This document shows positions 1-5,413 of a stretch of DNA of 6,434 nt, piece after piece. The notes under the pieces are model-generated. The model searched no databases, was not told where the DNA came from, and saw only the letters and a list, made by a program, of their open reading frames with translations. Source of the stretch: Acidimicrobiia bacterium (GTDB lineage: Bacteria; Actinomycetota; Acidimicrobiia; Acidimicrobiales; JACDCH01). The position numbers were made by a program, and so were the translations under genes. The stretch is taken from assembly GCA_013694495.1 (NCBI GenBank), contig JACDCH010000197.1, forward strand, positions 1-6,434, written 5' to 3'. Within the stretch, counting starts at the first letter, position 1. The number at the start of each line of letters is the position of its first letter.

Positions 1-165
1 GGCCTCGACGACGCGGCCGCCGGCTCGCTCGTGCTCGTCCGTCGGGCGGCCCCCGCCCCCCTGGCCCCGGGCTGCGTCGAGCTGCACAGGGTCGGCGACG
101 TCACCGGGACTGCGGGCCTGTTCGACGCCATGGCCGCGGCGCGCGACATCGCGCGCTGCGTCTGA
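1..165 (+). CDS. 3' end of a plus-strand gene, possibly an FAD/FMN-dependent reductase (partial)
   Basis: Frame 1 is open from the window edge to a TGA at 163-165, giving 54 C-terminal residues. The tail contains V-E-L-H-R-V-G-D-V-T-G followed by an alanine-rich helix (F-D-A-M-A-A-A-R-D-I-A). This resembles the end of the second FAD-binding segment in old-yellow-enzyme/2,4-dienoyl-CoA reductase-like proteins. There an H-x-I/V-G-D element contacts the flavin and is followed by an Ala-rich helix with a conserved Ala-Arg. Such a role would fit the lipid-type catabolism encoded downstream, but the family call rests on one short motif and the start is outside the window. That the frame is coding is supported by the G/C-rich third positions and by a hairpin starting 6 bases after the stop. 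A different nucleotide-binding oxidoreductase is equally possible. Confidence 0.5.
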   Translation, partial: GLDDAAAGSLVLVRRAAPAPLAPGCVELHRVGDVTGTAGLFDAMAAARDIARCV

Positions 166-171
166 GATGAA

Positions 172-215
172 GGGTTCCCGACCGCACCGGGCGAAGCTCC
201 CCCACGCGGGAACCC
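172..215 (+). terminator. Inverted repeat / hairpin just after the upstream gene (possible terminator)
   Basis: The arms gggttcccg (172-180) and cgggaaccc (207-215) are perfectly complementary over 9 bp, with a 26-nt loop. The structure begins 6 nt after the stop codon of the upstream gene. That position suits a transcription terminator or an mRNA 3'-end stabiliser. No T-tract follows, which is common for high-GC actinobacterial terminators but makes the call less certain. Confidence 0.4.
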
Positions 216-237
216 GGAATCGAATGGAGACGAAGGA

Positions 238-286
238 AGGACCTGCGACGCCATGACCGTCGACGATCAATCCGTCCGCAGGTCCT
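238..286 (+). repeat. Perfect 10-bp inverted repeat upstream of the kinase remnant, enclosing a mini-ORF
   Basis: The arms aggacctgcg (238-247) and cgcaggtcct (277-286) pair perfectly, with a 29-nt loop. The 3' arm ends 5 nt before the GTG at 292. A purine-rich Shine-Dalgarno-like stretch (235-241) overlaps the 5' arm. A 12-codon ORF (ATG 253 to TGA 288; M-T-V-D-D-Q-S-V-R-R-S) runs through the loop and the 3' arm. The arrangement could be a leader peptide with a translation-gating hairpin, an operator, or a second terminator. Nothing in the sequence decides between these. Confidence 0.4.
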
Positions 287-291
287 GAGCC

Positions 292-674
292 GTGGCGATC
301 CGGCTCGGCGAGCCCTGTCTCGTCGTGCTCGTCGGGGCGGCCGGCGCGGGGAAGTCGACGTGGGCGCGACGCTGGTTCCGGCCGGAGGCGATCGTCTCGG
401 CCGACGACCTCCGCGGCGTCGTCGGCCACCACCGGCGCGACGAGCGGGCATCGAGCGACGCGTTCGAGGTGCTCGAGCTCATCGCGTCGGAGGCGGCCGT
501 CGTCGACGGCGACGAGGAGCGGTACGACGACGTGTGCGGCTCGGTCGACGAGCAGATCGGCCGCTACCGCGCCTCGCCGAGGCCGGCGTGCAGGAGGCGA
601 TCGTCGCCCTGCACGTCGATGGCACCATCGGGCAGATCGAGCGCTTCGCCCCTGTCATCGCCGCCTTCCGCTAG
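292..674 (+). pseudogene. Remnant of a fused P-loop kinase / LLM F420-dependent oxidoreductase gene
   Basis: From GTG 292 the frame encodes C-L-V-V-L-V-G-A-A-G-A-G-K-S-T-W, a Walker A motif (G15-T23). It is followed by R-W-F-x-P-E-x-I-V-S-A-D-D-L-R and D-A-F-E-V-L-E-L, as in polynucleotide-kinase-like AAA ATPases. At about 480-500 the homology switches abruptly. The rest (about 500-671) reads like the C-terminus of an LLM flavin/F420 oxidoreductase, with a helix E-Q-I-G-R-Y-R, then L-A-E-A-G-V-Q-E-A-I-V, then E-R-F-A-P-V-I-A-A-F-R and TAG at 672-674. The second part also needs a frame change near 573. One missing C in the run at 572-573 would restore R-A-L-A-E-A-G-V. Kinase-LLM fusions are, to my recollection, known in actinobacteria, and an intact one would be far longer. 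I infer a large in-frame internal deletion plus a 1-nt deletion. A sequencing error could explain only the frameshift. Confidence 0.6.
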
Positions 675-709
675 TACCTTCGGGCCGAGCTGCACCCTGC
701 GGAGGCCTG

Positions 710-1141
710 ATGCCGGCGGACTTCATCATCAAGACCGGGGACATGATCCAGATCACGATCCCGCCGCCGGCGATCGTGCCCATGCTCATGGCCCCGATCC
801 CCCTCATCGGCACGAGCATGGACCTGTGCGAGAGCATGCCGATCTGCCTGCAGGGCGACGAGCACCCGCCGTCGATCAAGGCGCCGATGCCCTACACCGC
901 ACCGCCCTTCGTCACGCCCGGCATGGGTTCCGTGCAGATCATCGTGCTGCCCACCAACCTCACGATCCTCACCACCAACGGCAAGCCGATCCTCATCAAG
1001 GGCGCCACGTTCCAGGCCATCTTCAACGTCTCGGCGCCGGCGATGCAGCCGACGCCCGCAGGCCCGGTTCCGGATCCCCTGCTGGTCAAGCCCGGCACCG
1101 CGCAGTTCATCACCACGACGGTGCTGGAGAAGGCGGGCTGA
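710..1141 (+). CDS. Small PAAR-like / spike-tip-like hypothetical protein
   Basis: This is a 143-residue protein starting at ATG 710, with GGAGG (701-705) only 4 nt upstream, and ending in TGA. It has no signal peptide and no transmembrane helix pattern. It is rich in Ile, Pro, Met and Gly. Visible elements are K-T-G-D near residue 10, a proline-rich strand-like stretch (18-31), C40 and C46 around P-I-C-L-Q-G-D-E (44-51), P-G-M-G-S-V (70-75), and N-G-K-P-I-L-I-K-G (90-98). A Q-P-T-P-A-G-P-V-P-D-P stretch and a short Thr-rich C-terminus follow. The repeated short beta elements, a '(I/V)C-x-x-GDE' segment and an N-G-K-P turn resemble small PAAR-like or DUF4280/DUF4150-like proteins that cap contractile injection spikes. 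This assignment is from pattern memory and is tentative. No sheath, tube, baseplate or effector gene is in the window. The gene ends 3 bp from the convergent tag gene. Confidence 0.7.
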   Translation: MPADFIIKTGDMIQITIPPPAIVPMLMAPIPLIGTSMDLCESMPICLQGDEHPPSIKAPMPYTAPPFVTPGMGSVQIIVLPTNLTILTTNGKPILIKGATFQAIFNVSAPAMQPTPAGPVPDPLLVKPGTAQFITTTVLEKAG

Positions 1142-1144
1142 GGG

Positions 1145-1726
1145 CTACGACGCTCGCCAGCAGCCGGCGAGGTGGTCGTCGACCACGCCGACGGCCTGCA
1201 TGTACGCGTAGACGATCGTCGGCCCGACGAACTTCCAGCCCCGCAGCTTGAGCGCCTTCGAGAGGGCCTCCGCCTCGGGGGACGTCGCGGGCAGTTCGTC
1301 GGTGGGCCGGAGCGGGCGCAGCCGCGGCTTCGGGGCGTGCGACCACACGAGATCCACGAGCGACTCGCCGTTCGCGTGCATGGCGACTAGCGCCTGCGCG
1401 TTACCGATGGCGGCGGCGACCTTCTGGCGGTTGCGCACGATGCCGGGGTCGGCGAGCAACCGGGCGACGTCGTCGTCGCCGTAGGCCGCGACGAGCACCG
1501 GGTCGAACCCCTCGAACGCGGCCCTGTAGGTCTCCCGCTTGCGCAGGATCGTGATCCACGCCAGGCCGGCCTGGGCGCCGTCGAGCACGAGCTTCTCGTA
1601 GAGCTCCCGCTCGTCGCGGACCGGACGCCCCCAGTCGTCGTCGTGGTAGGCGACGTAGAGCGGGTCGGTCCCGCACCACCAGCAGCGGGTGATGCCATCG
1701 GCGTGGGTGATGAGCTTCTCGGTCAC
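1145..1726 (-). CDS. tag: DNA-3-methyladenine glycosylase I
   Basis: This base-excision repair enzyme removes 3-methyladenine from alkylated DNA. The 193-residue product (E. coli Tag has 187) runs from GTG 1726 to TAG 1147-1145. The start was chosen because the family begins shortly before the R-C motif and the GTG lies 7 nt after the preceding gene's stop. Features matching Tag are C15 and H28 (Y-H-D-D-D-W-G) with H185 and C189 (D-H-L-A-G-C), the four ligands of the structural zinc. L-D-G-A-Q-A-G-L-A-W (48-57) is the base-pocket helix. A-L-S-K-A-L-K and K-F-V-G-P-T-I-V-Y-A-Y-M-Q-A are also present. The pocket residue that is Glu38 in E. coli is Asp49 here, a substitution seen in other bacterial Tags. 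The gene is last in the LLM-SDR-SDR operon, so it is probably read through with catabolic genes rather than controlled by an Ada-type response. No strong Shine-Dalgarno is visible. Function is confidently assigned. Confidence 0.95.
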   Translation of the reverse strand: MTEKLITHADGITRCWWCGTDPLYVAYHDDDWGRPVRDERELYEKLVLDGAQAGLAWITILRKRETYRAAFEGFDPVLVAAYGDDDVARLLADPGIVRNRQKVAAAIGNAQALVAMHANGESLVDLVWSHAPKPRLRPLRPTDELPATSPEAEALSKALKLRGWKFVGPTIVYAYMQAVGVVDDHLAGCWRAS

Positions 1727-1733
1727 CGCGCTG

Positions 1734-2426
1734 TCATACCGCAGCGACCCCGCCGTCGGCCTCGACGACCGATCCGGTGAGGAAGCTGGCCGAGTCGGAC
1801 AGCAGCCAGACGATGGCCTCCGCCACCTCGGCCGGTGTCCCCAGCCGGCCCATCGGCGTGCGCCGGCCCATGCCCTCGAGCGCGTTCTCGTCGCCACCGA
1901 CGAACGCCGCCAGCATCGGCGTGCGCGTGCCGCCCGGGCACACGCAGTTGACCCGGACGCCCGACCGGGCCACCTCGAGCGCGGCCGACTTGGTGAGCCC
2001 GATGACGCCGTGCTTCGACGCGCTGTAGGCGGCCATGCCGGCGACGCCCATGCGCCCGGCCGAGGAGGCCACGTTGACGATGGACGTGGCGCCGGCGCGC
2101 AACTCGGCGCGGAGGCAGAGGAACACGGCGTCGAGGTTGACGGACAACGTGTGCCGCCAGGCGTCGAGGCCGACGTCGACGACGTCGGCGTGGGCGCCCG
2201 ACGTGCCGGCCACGTTGGCGGCGAGGTCGAGGCGACCGTGCTGCTCGACGACCGCCGCGATCGCGGCCTCGACCGCAGCATCGTCGGTGACGTCGAGGGT
2301 GAGGTCGCCACCGTCCAGATCGGCGGCCACGACGGTCGCGCCGCCGGCGCGCAGGGCCTCGACCGTGGCGGCGCCGATGCCGGAGCCGCCGCCGGTGACG
2401 AGCGCGACCTTGCCGTCGAAGTTCAC
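1734..2426 (-). CDS. SDR family NAD(P)-dependent oxidoreductase (second SDR of the operon)
   Basis: This is a 230-residue classical short-chain dehydrogenase/reductase from GTG 2426 to TGA 1736-1734, slightly shorter than the usual 250. Motifs are T-G-G-G-S-G-I-G (11-18) for the dinucleotide, D36 at the end of beta-2 (suggesting NAD rather than NADP), N-V-A-G (71-74) in place of N-N-A-G, and N97. Catalytic S121, Y134 and K138 lie in S-S-A-G and Y-S-A-S-K. The N-C-V-C-P-G-G-T-R-T-P-M cofactor loop and a C-terminal D-G-G also match. It should interconvert a hydroxyl and a keto group on a small lipophilic substrate, and the substrate cannot be read from sequence. The start codon sits in a GTGA overlap with the stop of the upstream SDR, so translation is probably coupled. 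The extra N-terminal open frame (to about 3002) is antisense shadow and was excluded. A 3-hydroxyacyl-CoA or alcohol dehydrogenase role fits the thiolase neighbour. Confidence 0.92.
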   Translation of the reverse strand: MNFDGKVALVTGGGSGIGAATVEALRAGGATVVAADLDGGDLTLDVTDDAAVEAAIAAVVEQHGRLDLAANVAGTSGAHADVVDVGLDAWRHTLSVNLDAVFLCLRAELRAGATSIVNVASSAGRMGVAGMAAYSASKHGVIGLTKSAALEVARSGVRVNCVCPGGTRTPMLAAFVGGDENALEGMGRRTPMGRLGTPAEVAEAIVWLLSDSASFLTGSVVEADGGVAAV

Positions 2427-3211
2427 GGGAACCAGTGCCCGGCGTTCACGTGCAGGGCCTGCCCCGTGATCGGCTTGGCCAGGTCGGAGGCGAGGAACAG
2501 CACGGCGCCGGCGATCTCGGAGCTGTGGGGCAGGTAGCCGAGGGCGGTCTGGTCGGCCACCGAGGCGTACTGCTCGTCGAAGGTGATGCCCTGCCGGTCG
2601 GCCTGGTACTTGAAGTACATCTCGACCGAGTCGCCCCAGATGTAGCCCGGGAACACCGAGTTGACCCGGATGCCGAAGCGGCCGAGCTCCTTGGCGAGGG
2701 TCTTGGTGGCCGCCGCGAGCGCCGCCTTCGACGCGGTGTAGGCGCCGAAGCGCTCCTCGATGCGCACCGACGACATCGAGTTGATCATCACGATGCGGCC
2801 GCCGTCGCCCTGGTCGCGCATCTGCCGGGCCACGAGCTGGGTCAGGCCGAGCGTGCCCCACAGGTTGACCTCGGCGGTCGTGCGCCACTCGTCGAGGTCG
2901 GAGTCGATGAAGCGCTTGAAGTTGCCGTCTTGGAAGGCGTTGTTGACGAGGACGTCGACCCGGCCGAAGCGCTCGACGGCGGCGGCGACCGCGGCGGCGC
3001 ACGAGTCGGCGTCGGTGATGTCGAGGTGCACGGCGTGGGCCTTGGCGCCGGCGGCCTCGAGCTCGTCGACCAGCGCCTGGCAGCGCTCGACCGTGCGCGC
3101 CCCGACCACCAGGTGGGCTCCGTGCTCGGCGAACAGCATCGAGATGTCTCGCCCCATGCCCGGCCCGATGCCGCTCACGAACGCCACCTTGCCGGCGACG
3201 AGCCCGTCCAT
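2423..3211 (-). CDS. SDR family oxidoreductase with variant cofactor motif (first SDR of the operon)
   Basis: This is a 262-residue classical SDR from ATG 3211 to TGA 2425-2423. The cofactor motif is S-G-I-G-P-G-M-G (13-20) instead of T-G-x-x-x-G-I-G. R39 in V-V-G-A-R sits where NADP(H)-preferring SDRs carry a basic residue. N-N-A-F (90-93), N116, S145, Y158 and K162 (Y-T-A-S-K) complete the Asn-Ser-Tyr-Lys tetrad, so it should be active. The S-F-P-G-Y-I-W-G loop after the catalytic helix is long, with an insert rich in Tyr and Asp before L-G-Y-L-P. This probably shapes a larger substrate pocket. The C-terminus is H-V-N-A-G-H-W-F-P, a form I associate with actinobacterial lipid-catabolism SDRs. 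The ATG overlaps the LLM stop by one base (TGATG), so it was preferred over an upstream in-frame Met that would overlap the LLM gene by about 50 nt. Substrate is unknown. Confidence 0.92.
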   Translation of the reverse strand: MDGLVAGKVAFVSGIGPGMGRDISMLFAEHGAHLVVGARTVERCQALVDELEAAGAKAHAVHLDITDADSCAAAVAAAVERFGRVDVLVNNAFQDGNFKRFIDSDLDEWRTTAEVNLWGTLGLTQLVARQMRDQGDGGRIVMINSMSSVRIEERFGAYTASKAALAAATKTLAKELGRFGIRVNSVFPGYIWGDSVEMYFKYQADRQGITFDEQYASVADQTALGYLPHSSEIAGAVLFLASDLAKPITGQALHVNAGHWFP

Positions 3212-4065
3212 CACATGACCTCTTCCTGGAAGGCGTGGAGCTGCTCGACGAGCTCCTCGCACGAACGGGACCGCAGGCGCACCTGCACGACGTCGACGCC
3301 CATCTCCTCGTAGCTAGCCAGGTAGCCCTCGAGCTTGTCGGCGGGGCCGGTGAGGTTGCCGGGCCCGAGGTCCCAGGGCGGTTCGCCGACGTAGAGCGAG
3401 GGGGCGATGGCGCCGACCATGAACGGGCGGTCGGCCCGGCCCGCCTTCTCCCGGAGCTCGTGCAGTCGCTCGATGGCGGCCGGCATCTCCTTGCGGGTCG
3501 TGCCCTGCGGGAGCCAGCCGTCCCCCCGCTCGGCGGCGCGGCGCAGGGCGGCGGGCGAGCTGCCCCCGACCCAGATCGGCGGGTTGGCGGCGGGCTGCTG
3601 GACGCCGGCCTCGAACGCGGCCCGAATGCCGTCGACCGCGTCGTCGGTCAGGCGGCCCCGGGCGGCGAAGTCGATGCCGAGCGCCTCGAACTCGCCCTCG
3701 ACGTGGCCGGCGCCGACGCCGAGCACCACCCGCCCGCCCGAGAGCTCGTCGAGGGTGGCGAACGCCTTGGCTGTGACGAGCGGGTGCCGGTAAGCGACGA
3801 CGTAGACGTGGCTCAGCAGGCGGACGTTCGTGGTGATGCCGGCGAGCCAGCCGAGCGTGGCGACCGTGTCGAACCAGGTGGTGCTCATGGCCGCCGCCTT
3901 CTCGGCCGGGATGGCGACGTGGTCGCACACGCCGACGTAGTCGAAGCCGATCTCGTCGGCGGCCCGGGCGGCGGCGGCGAGCTCGGCCCGCCCCGCGGTG
4001 GCCTCCCAGGGCTCCACGTAGTAGGTCGACTGGGACTGCACCGGCAGTTGCATGCCGTACCGCAC
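3211..4065 (-). CDS. LLM class F420-dependent oxidoreductase
   Basis: This is a 284-residue luciferase-like monooxygenase-fold protein with a TIM-barrel pattern and no signal peptide. Visible family features are M-Q-L-P-V-Q-S near the start, I-G-F-D-Y-V-G-V-C-D-H (39-49), and H-P-L-V-x-A-K (94-100) before T-L-D-E-L-S-G-G-R (104-112). G-V-G-A-G (116-120) is followed by E-F-E-A-L-G-I and R-G-R. P-I-W-V-G-G-S-S-P-A-A-L-R-R-A and G-D-G-W-L-P also match. These match the TIGR03619-like group of probable F420-dependent oxidoreductases, which transfer hydride between F420 and a substrate. The substrate is not predictable. GTG 4065 gives the usual M-R-Y-G-M-Q-L-P beginning, and ATG 4053 is an alternative. 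A G-run lies 4 nt upstream of the GTG as a weak ribosome site. It is the first gene of the minus-strand operon, with its promoter in the divergent region. FMN-dependent activity cannot be excluded. Confidence 0.9.
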   Translation of the reverse strand: MRYGMQLPVQSQSTYYVEPWEATAGRAELAAAARAADEIGFDYVGVCDHVAIPAEKAAAMSTTWFDTVATLGWLAGITTNVRLLSHVYVVAYRHPLVTAKAFATLDELSGGRVVLGVGAGHVEGEFEALGIDFAARGRLTDDAVDGIRAAFEAGVQQPAANPPIWVGGSSPAALRRAAERGDGWLPQGTTRKEMPAAIERLHELREKAGRADRPFMVGAIAPSLYVGEPPWDLGPGNLTGPADKLEGYLASYEEMGVDVVQVRLRSRSCEELVEQLHAFQEEVM

Positions 4066-4125
4066 GGGGCCCCCCGGGGGTTTCTGACGGACCGTCAGAT
4101 CGTAGCGAAAGTACTGTCCGCGCCC
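4066..4125. promoter_or_regulatory. Divergent promoter region between the LLM operon and the thiolase gene
   Basis: This is a 60-bp intergenic region with two outward -10-like TAnnnT boxes. On the plus strand, TACTGT (4112-4117) ends 8 nt before the thiolase ATG. No Shine-Dalgarno is present, so the thiolase mRNA is probably leaderless. On the minus strand, TACGAT (4104-4099) would start the LLM operon near 4092. Neither box has a good -35. The palindrome at 4083-4099 overlaps the minus-strand -10 and the position of the plus-strand -35, so one bound protein could control both directions. A self-complementary GC block (4071-4080) sits in the LLM leader. Confidence 0.5.
4083..4099. promoter_or_regulatory. 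Perfect 17-bp palindromic operator, TetR-like
   Basis: The half-sites tctgacgg (4083-4090) and ccgtcaga (4092-4099) are perfectly inverted around a single central A (4091). The size, the one-base centre and the TGACGG/CCGTCA core match operators of TetR/AcrR-family repressors that govern acyl-CoA and lipid catabolism genes in actinobacteria. The ligand would likely be an acyl-CoA or pathway intermediate. No TetR gene is in the window, so the regulator is inferred. Confidence 0.6.
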
Positions 4126-5325
4126 ATGACCGAAGCCGTGATCGTCGCCACCGGCCGCACCCCCATCGGGCGGGCCTTCAAGGGTTCCCTCACCGAATGC
4201 CGTCCCGATGACCTCGCGGCCCTGGCCGTGAAGGAGGTTGTGGCCAAGGTGCCCGGCCTCGACCCCGCCGAGATCGAGGACGTGATCATGGGTTGCGGGC
4301 AGCCCGGTGGCGAGTCCGGCTTCAACATCGCTCGCGTGGCGGCCATCCTCGCCGGGCTCCCCGGCGTCCCCGGCGTCACCGTCAACCGCTACTGCTCGTC
4401 GTCCCTCCAGGCCATCCGCATGGCGGCCCACGCCATCAAGGCGGGCGAGGGCGACGTGTTCGTCGCCGCCGGCGTCGAGACGTCGAGCCGGTTCCAGTTC
4501 GGCATGGCCGACGACGGCCCGAAGAACCCCAAGTTCGACGAGGCCGGCGTGCGCAGCGAGAAGCGCGGCGGCGGCGGGGAGGGCACGTGGGCGCCGGCCG
4601 TGGGCCTGCCCGACATCTACATCGCCATGGGCCAGACGGCTGAAAACGTCGCCGAGCAGGAGAACGTGAGCCGCGAGGAGATGGACGAGTTCGCCGCCCG
4701 CTCCCAGCAGCGCGCCGTCGCCGCCCAGGAGCGAGGGTTCTTCGACCGGGAGATCATCGGCGTCGAGACGTCGGCCGGGTTGGTGACCAAGGACGACGGC
4801 CCCCGGGCCGGCACCACCGTCGAGAAGCTGGCCACGCTGCAGCCCGTGTTCCGGCCCGACGGCAAGGTGACGGCCGGCAACGCCTGTCCCCTCAACGACG
4901 GCGCCGCCGCCGTGATCGTGATGTCCGACACAAGGGCCAACGCCCTCGGCATCCAGCCCATCGCCCGCATCGTCGCCAGCGGCGTGTCGGGCCTCGACCC
5001 CGAGATCATGGGCCTCGGCCCCATCGAGGCGTGCCGCCAGGCCCTCGCCCGGGCCGGCATGACCATCGACCAGATCGACCAGGTCGAGATCAACGAGGCC
5101 TTCGCCGCCCAGGTCCTCCCGTCGGCCAAGCACCTCGGCATCGACCTCGAGAAGCTCAACCCGAACGGCGGCGCCATCGCCCTCGGCCACCCCTTCGGCA
5201 TGACCGGCGCCCGCATCATGGCCACCCTCCTCAACGGCCTCGAGGACACCGGCGGCCGCTTCGGCATGGAGTCCATGTGCGTCGGCGGCGGCCAAGGCAT
5301 GGCCATGATCGTCGAGCGCCTCTAA
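4126..5325 (+). CDS. Acetyl-CoA C-acetyltransferase / 3-ketoacyl-CoA thiolase
   Basis: This is a 399-residue thiolase (usual length about 390-400) from ATG 4126 to TAA. It is expected to cleave a 3-ketoacyl-CoA with CoA, or to run the reverse Claisen condensation, in the cytosol as a tetramer. The nucleophile is C90 in N-R-Y-C-S-S-S-L-Q-A-I. N-E-A-F is at 323-326. The base H355 lies in G-G-A-I-A-L-G-H-P-F-G-M-T-G-A-R. The second cysteine C385 is in C-V-G-G-G-Q-G-M-A. The N-R-Y-C and H-P-F-G-M-T-G-A-R variants recall FadA5-type actinobacterial thiolases more than biosynthetic H-P-L-G-A-S-G enzymes, which favours a degradative role. A Gly-rich insert (E-K-R-G-G-G-G-E-G-T-W) precedes the conserved M-G-Q-T-A-E-N-V. 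The gene diverges from the LLM-SDR-SDR operon across a shared palindrome. Chain-length or steroid specificity cannot be read here. Confidence 0.95.
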   Translation: MTEAVIVATGRTPIGRAFKGSLTECRPDDLAALAVKEVVAKVPGLDPAEIEDVIMGCGQPGGESGFNIARVAAILAGLPGVPGVTVNRYCSSSLQAIRMAAHAIKAGEGDVFVAAGVETSSRFQFGMADDGPKNPKFDEAGVRSEKRGGGGEGTWAPAVGLPDIYIAMGQTAENVAEQENVSREEMDEFAARSQQRAVAAQERGFFDREIIGVETSAGLVTKDDGPRAGTTVEKLATLQPVFRPDGKVTAGNACPLNDGAAAVIVMSDTRANALGIQPIARIVASGVSGLDPEIMGLGPIEACRQALARAGMTIDQIDQVEINEAFAAQVLPSAKHLGIDLEKLNPNGGAIALGHPFGMTGARIMATLLNGLEDTGGRFGMESMCVGGGQGMAMIVERL

Positions 5326-5361
5326 CCGCACCCCGGACCCAGCCCCCCAGCCTCCCAACCT

Positions 5362-5413
5362 CCGAATCGGGGGCAGCTATCGACCCCTGGAGACGATTGC
5401 TGCCCCCAATTCG
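5362..5413. repeat. Hairpin repeat copy A (end of DUF559 gene; possible bidirectional terminator)
   Basis: The arms gaatcgggggcagc (5364-5377) and gctgcccccaattc (5399-5412) pair over 14 positions with one mismatch (5368/5408) around a 21-nt loop. Positions 5362-5412 match 6381-6431 at 45 of 51 bases, in the same orientation and 1,019 bp apart. The first 23 bases are identical. It lies 36 nt after the convergent thiolase stop and contains the last 11 codons and stop of the DUF559 gene. A shared terminator is possible, although no T-tract flanks it. Confidence 0.85.

Noticed and set aside
221..232. 12-nt cgaatggagacg shared with the loop of hairpin copy B (6403-6414)
   Set aside because: One 12-nt match is near chance expectation in 6.4 kb on two strands, and the stem arms are not shared. 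It is only of interest if more of the element is found there.
675..1251. Continuation of the frame from GTG 292 through the PAAR-like gene to 1251
   Set aside because: The frame stays open only because of high GC. Past about 575 the translation is low-complexity His/Arg/Pro/Ala-rich and lies over a well-supported gene in another frame.
1689..2537. Plus-strand open frame over the second SDR
   Set aside because: It is an antisense shadow with Arg/Gly/Ala/His-rich composition and no recognisable motif, opposite a strongly supported SDR.
3235..4125. Long in-frame extension upstream of the thiolase ATG
   Set aside because: It is antisense to the LLM gene, and the thiolase family begins at M-T-E-A-V-I-V-A-T-G-R-T-P-I-G at 4126.
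4066..5358. Minus-strand extension upstream of the LLM GTG, antisense to the thiolase
   Set aside because: The translation is Gly/Asp/Ala/His-rich shadow of the thiolase and shares no LLM features. A palindromic promoter region separates the two genes.
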